In this document: piece after piece, positions 61,693 through 64,000 of the stretch
How positions within the stretch are numbered: the first letter of the stretch is position 1
Layout: every line of letters starts with the position of its first letter
NCBI RefSeq assembly: GCF_004210375.1
Contig: NC_134829.1
Span: 57,900,107 to 57,964,106, forward strand
Direction: 5' to 3'
Length of the DNA: 64,000 nucleotides
DNA from: Tachypleus tridentatus
Lineage: Eukaryota; Arthropoda; Merostomata; Xiphosura; Limulidae
Translations under genes and position numbers: made by a program
Notes under the pieces: model-generated
Databases searched by the model: none
Told to the model about the DNA's origin: nothing
The model's input: only the letters and a program-made list of their open reading frames with translations

Positions 61693-62432
61693 CTGACTCA
61701 AGCACTGTCATTTTTTGATTTCCTTCAGTTCTTCAGCGACGATCGATCAGATGAATTGATTAGTAAGTAATGTGATCTCTGATCAGACATAATAATTAAA
61801 TAACATGATTTATTAGCAGCTGAATTCAATGCTAACGAATCAAATGTCTAAGCTTCTACAATGTGAAAATAACAAAATTTCTTTCTGGAAACTTTATCAT
61901 ATTAAGTGGAAGTTCATAAATCTACGTAATAATGTTTAGTAGTGACGTCTTTAACCGCGTCCATGACGTCAGTTAATCTACTAGTGGTTTTCCGCACATT
62001 ACACAGTTACATTTACTTTATAAAGATTTCTTTACCATACATTATAAAAAACTGCAATACATATTGATCTGGGTGCATTGTTGTTATACGTATCATCTAT
62101 ACATAAGTATCCGATATTACCTACACATATATGCGTACAACCTATGTAATACAAAAAACTAATTAATTGAAATCTATTATGATTAAATTTTTCACCAGTC
62201 TTCAGAAGATGGCTAGCAGTGCAAGCTTTCAATCTCATTAACTTGTATATAAGGCCTACAAGAGCTCCGAAGTAGCGCATCTGTCTGAATGTAATATACG
62301 TTAATCTTGTTAGAAAGGCATTTATGATCAATACTTGGTTAAACTGGAAAGAAAAAAACTCTATAAACAACAAGGAAATTTATGGGGTTTTTTCTGTAGA
62401 ATTCTTAGCTATTCGTCGATGAGGTCCCAGTA

Positions 62433-62700
62433 TTGTTTGTTTCTTTGTGTTTTTTTATTTCGCGCTCAGCTACACGAGGGCTATCTGCGCTAAACATCCG
62501 TAATTTCGCAGTGAAAGACCAGAGGAAAGGCAGCTAGTCATCACTATCTACCGCCAATTCTTGGGATACTCTTTTACCAACGACTAGAAGAACTGACCAT
62601 CACATTATAACACCCCAAGGCTGAAAGAACGAGCATGTTTTATGTGACAGGGGAATTGACCAGTGAACCTCAGGTTACGAGTCAAGCGCCCTACCCAATA
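62433..62700 (-). mobile_element. SINE family 1, old diverged copy
   Basis: Tail CGCTCAGCTACACGAGGGCT, body and a decayed head (AACCTCAGGTTACGAGTCAA). Confidence 0.8.
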
Positions 62701-63570
62701 AAGAAAAATAGTTAATTATTATCAGTCTTCAAACATATTGTTGGTATGAAAATATCTTGTAGTCACTGCGAGAAAAACCTATACACTGGACAGGCGAAGT
62801 GAAGAAAAAGTGTCATTGGACAATATTCGGTCCTTCGCATTATCTATTGGCACAATAGCAAGTCTTATCGTAATAAAATTTGGATAAATAGCCAATCAAA
62901 TTTCTCTAGCATAAGGAGTTACATCCCATTATAACTAAGATGTCTACCTATAAGATAAATTTAAAATTCTAATATTTTGTTTTAAAATAATTATTCAATT
63001 ACAAGTTTCATTAAATAAGGGTTGAACTTGATGAAGTAGTTTCACTGTAGCGTAAGATTTACATTAATTTCTTTGTGTATTTTTGTGTTAAAAAGTCTTA
63101 AAATATCGAGAACAAACTATTTTAATTGTCATATGATAATTGGTAGAGTTTAGACTGAAATGAAATATTTTATGACGAAGGTTAGCATGCTTTACATTTG
63201 AAACACGATTAGTTTAGGTTTTGTTATTCTCTTCAGAAAATACTAATTATTTTAACAATTACTATAATTATTATAATTCTAGTTGATATAATTATGGTTA
63301 TTAAGCTTGTCAATTGAAAAAAATGTTAAAATCTACACAAGCATGACTTCAAAGAAAACAAAGTTTGTTCCATACGTTCAACTGAGTGGTTATATAAAGT
63401 CACGAAGACAGACAATTGACTTGTGAAATTCCCACGTAAAATTAGAAACAAAACGTAGGTATACTAAGTCCGGAATTGGAGGTAAGTTGGGAAAGATATG
63501 ATTGTCATCACATACATTGGACAAGAATATCAAATGAAAGCCCCAAACATTAATGTAATCTAAAAATAGT

Positions 63571-63690
63571 TCTCCGCTGGTACAGCGGTAAGTCTCTGGA
63601 TTTACAACGCTAAAACCAGGGATTCGAAAATCCTCGGTGGACACAGCAGATAGCTACGCATGGCTTTGCTATAAGTAAAACGCAATATAA
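63571..63690 (+). mobile_element. SINE family 3 copy, well preserved
   Basis: CTGGTACAGCGGTAAGTCTC head, ACAACGCTAAAACCAGGG and GCAGATAGCTACGCATGGC tail. Confidence 0.87.
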
Positions 63691-64000
63691 AAATAAAATA
63701 TTTATTTCTTACACAAACACGTACTGGTTTCTGTTGTTGTGTTTGATAATACAATAAGCCAGAATCCACAACTTTCAAATAACTTTATCTGTTGCAGTGA
63801 GAATAAATAGGTTTTTATGCCAAAGACACGACAAGAGACGGAAGGATTTTGCCAATGTTGTGTTTTCAGGTGTTATTAAATGTCCTTACCTAACATACCA
63901 ATGTTCATCATCACTATAGATCTTCTAGTAGTAACTTATACAAACCACAGCATCATTTCTAAGCTTGGGTATAACTCACATTTTCTGGGAAAACAATACA

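Overview
The window is animal nuclear DNA, AT-rich by eye. It has spliced genes, many minisatellite arrays, dispersed tRNA-derived SINEs and one run of exactly 500 N (44338-44837). The main gene belongs to the Piccolo/Fife family of presynaptic active-zone scaffolds. The dominant SINE, with a GGCCCGGCATGGCCAGG-type head, is one I associate with horseshoe crab genomes. A chelicerate, probably xiphosuran, source is therefore my inference and is not proven by the sequence.

Before the gap (1-44337) a single plus-strand gene can be followed through 14 exons, about 4.9 kb of coding sequence between 7160 and 42991. In order these hold a long disordered Ser/Gln/Pro-rich region (exons 1-2), a coiled-coil segment (exon 3), Arg/Tyr/Ser-rich linkers (exons 4-7), a PDZ domain split over exons 8-10, a second linker (exons 11-12) and the start of a C2A domain (exons 13-14). 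Splice phases agree at every junction except exon 13 to 14. Exon 2 carries two compensating one-base homopolymer shifts. Both ends of the gene lie outside the first contig: no N-terminal zinc finger, remainder of C2A, or C2B is seen there.

Roughly 20 kb of the introns is tandem repeat: 42-bp (1-7029), 24-bp (13223-16807), 64-bp (18181-19306), 42-bp (21462-23560), 78-bp (24318-25425), 31-bp (29427-30797), 31-bp (36835-37457), 80-bp (38861-39492), 41-bp (39821-40911), 49-bp (41222-42068) and 39-bp (43225-44066). The most striking point is that several arrays begin at the 3' end of an exon. Exons 5, 6 and 13 have their exon/intron boundary amplified, exon 7 has its donor duplicated, and the 41-bp array repeats a consensus donor. 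Three arrays therefore hold dozens of near-perfect U1-complementary 5' splice sites.

After the gap (44838-64000) I find no further plus-strand exon of this gene. The only well-supported coding sequence is a minus-strand exon (60442-60637) for a Piccolo/RIM/rabphilin-type zinc finger, the domain expected at the N-terminus of this family. It is either the start of a related gene on the other strand or a sign that the two contigs are joined in the wrong order and orientation. The rest is SINEs of three tRNA-headed families, short tandem repeats and unassigned sequence. A Penelope-like GIY-YIG remnant flanked by inverted repeats lies at 28290-29030. A possible small secreted-peptide ORF lies on the minus strand inside an intron at 12982-13140.
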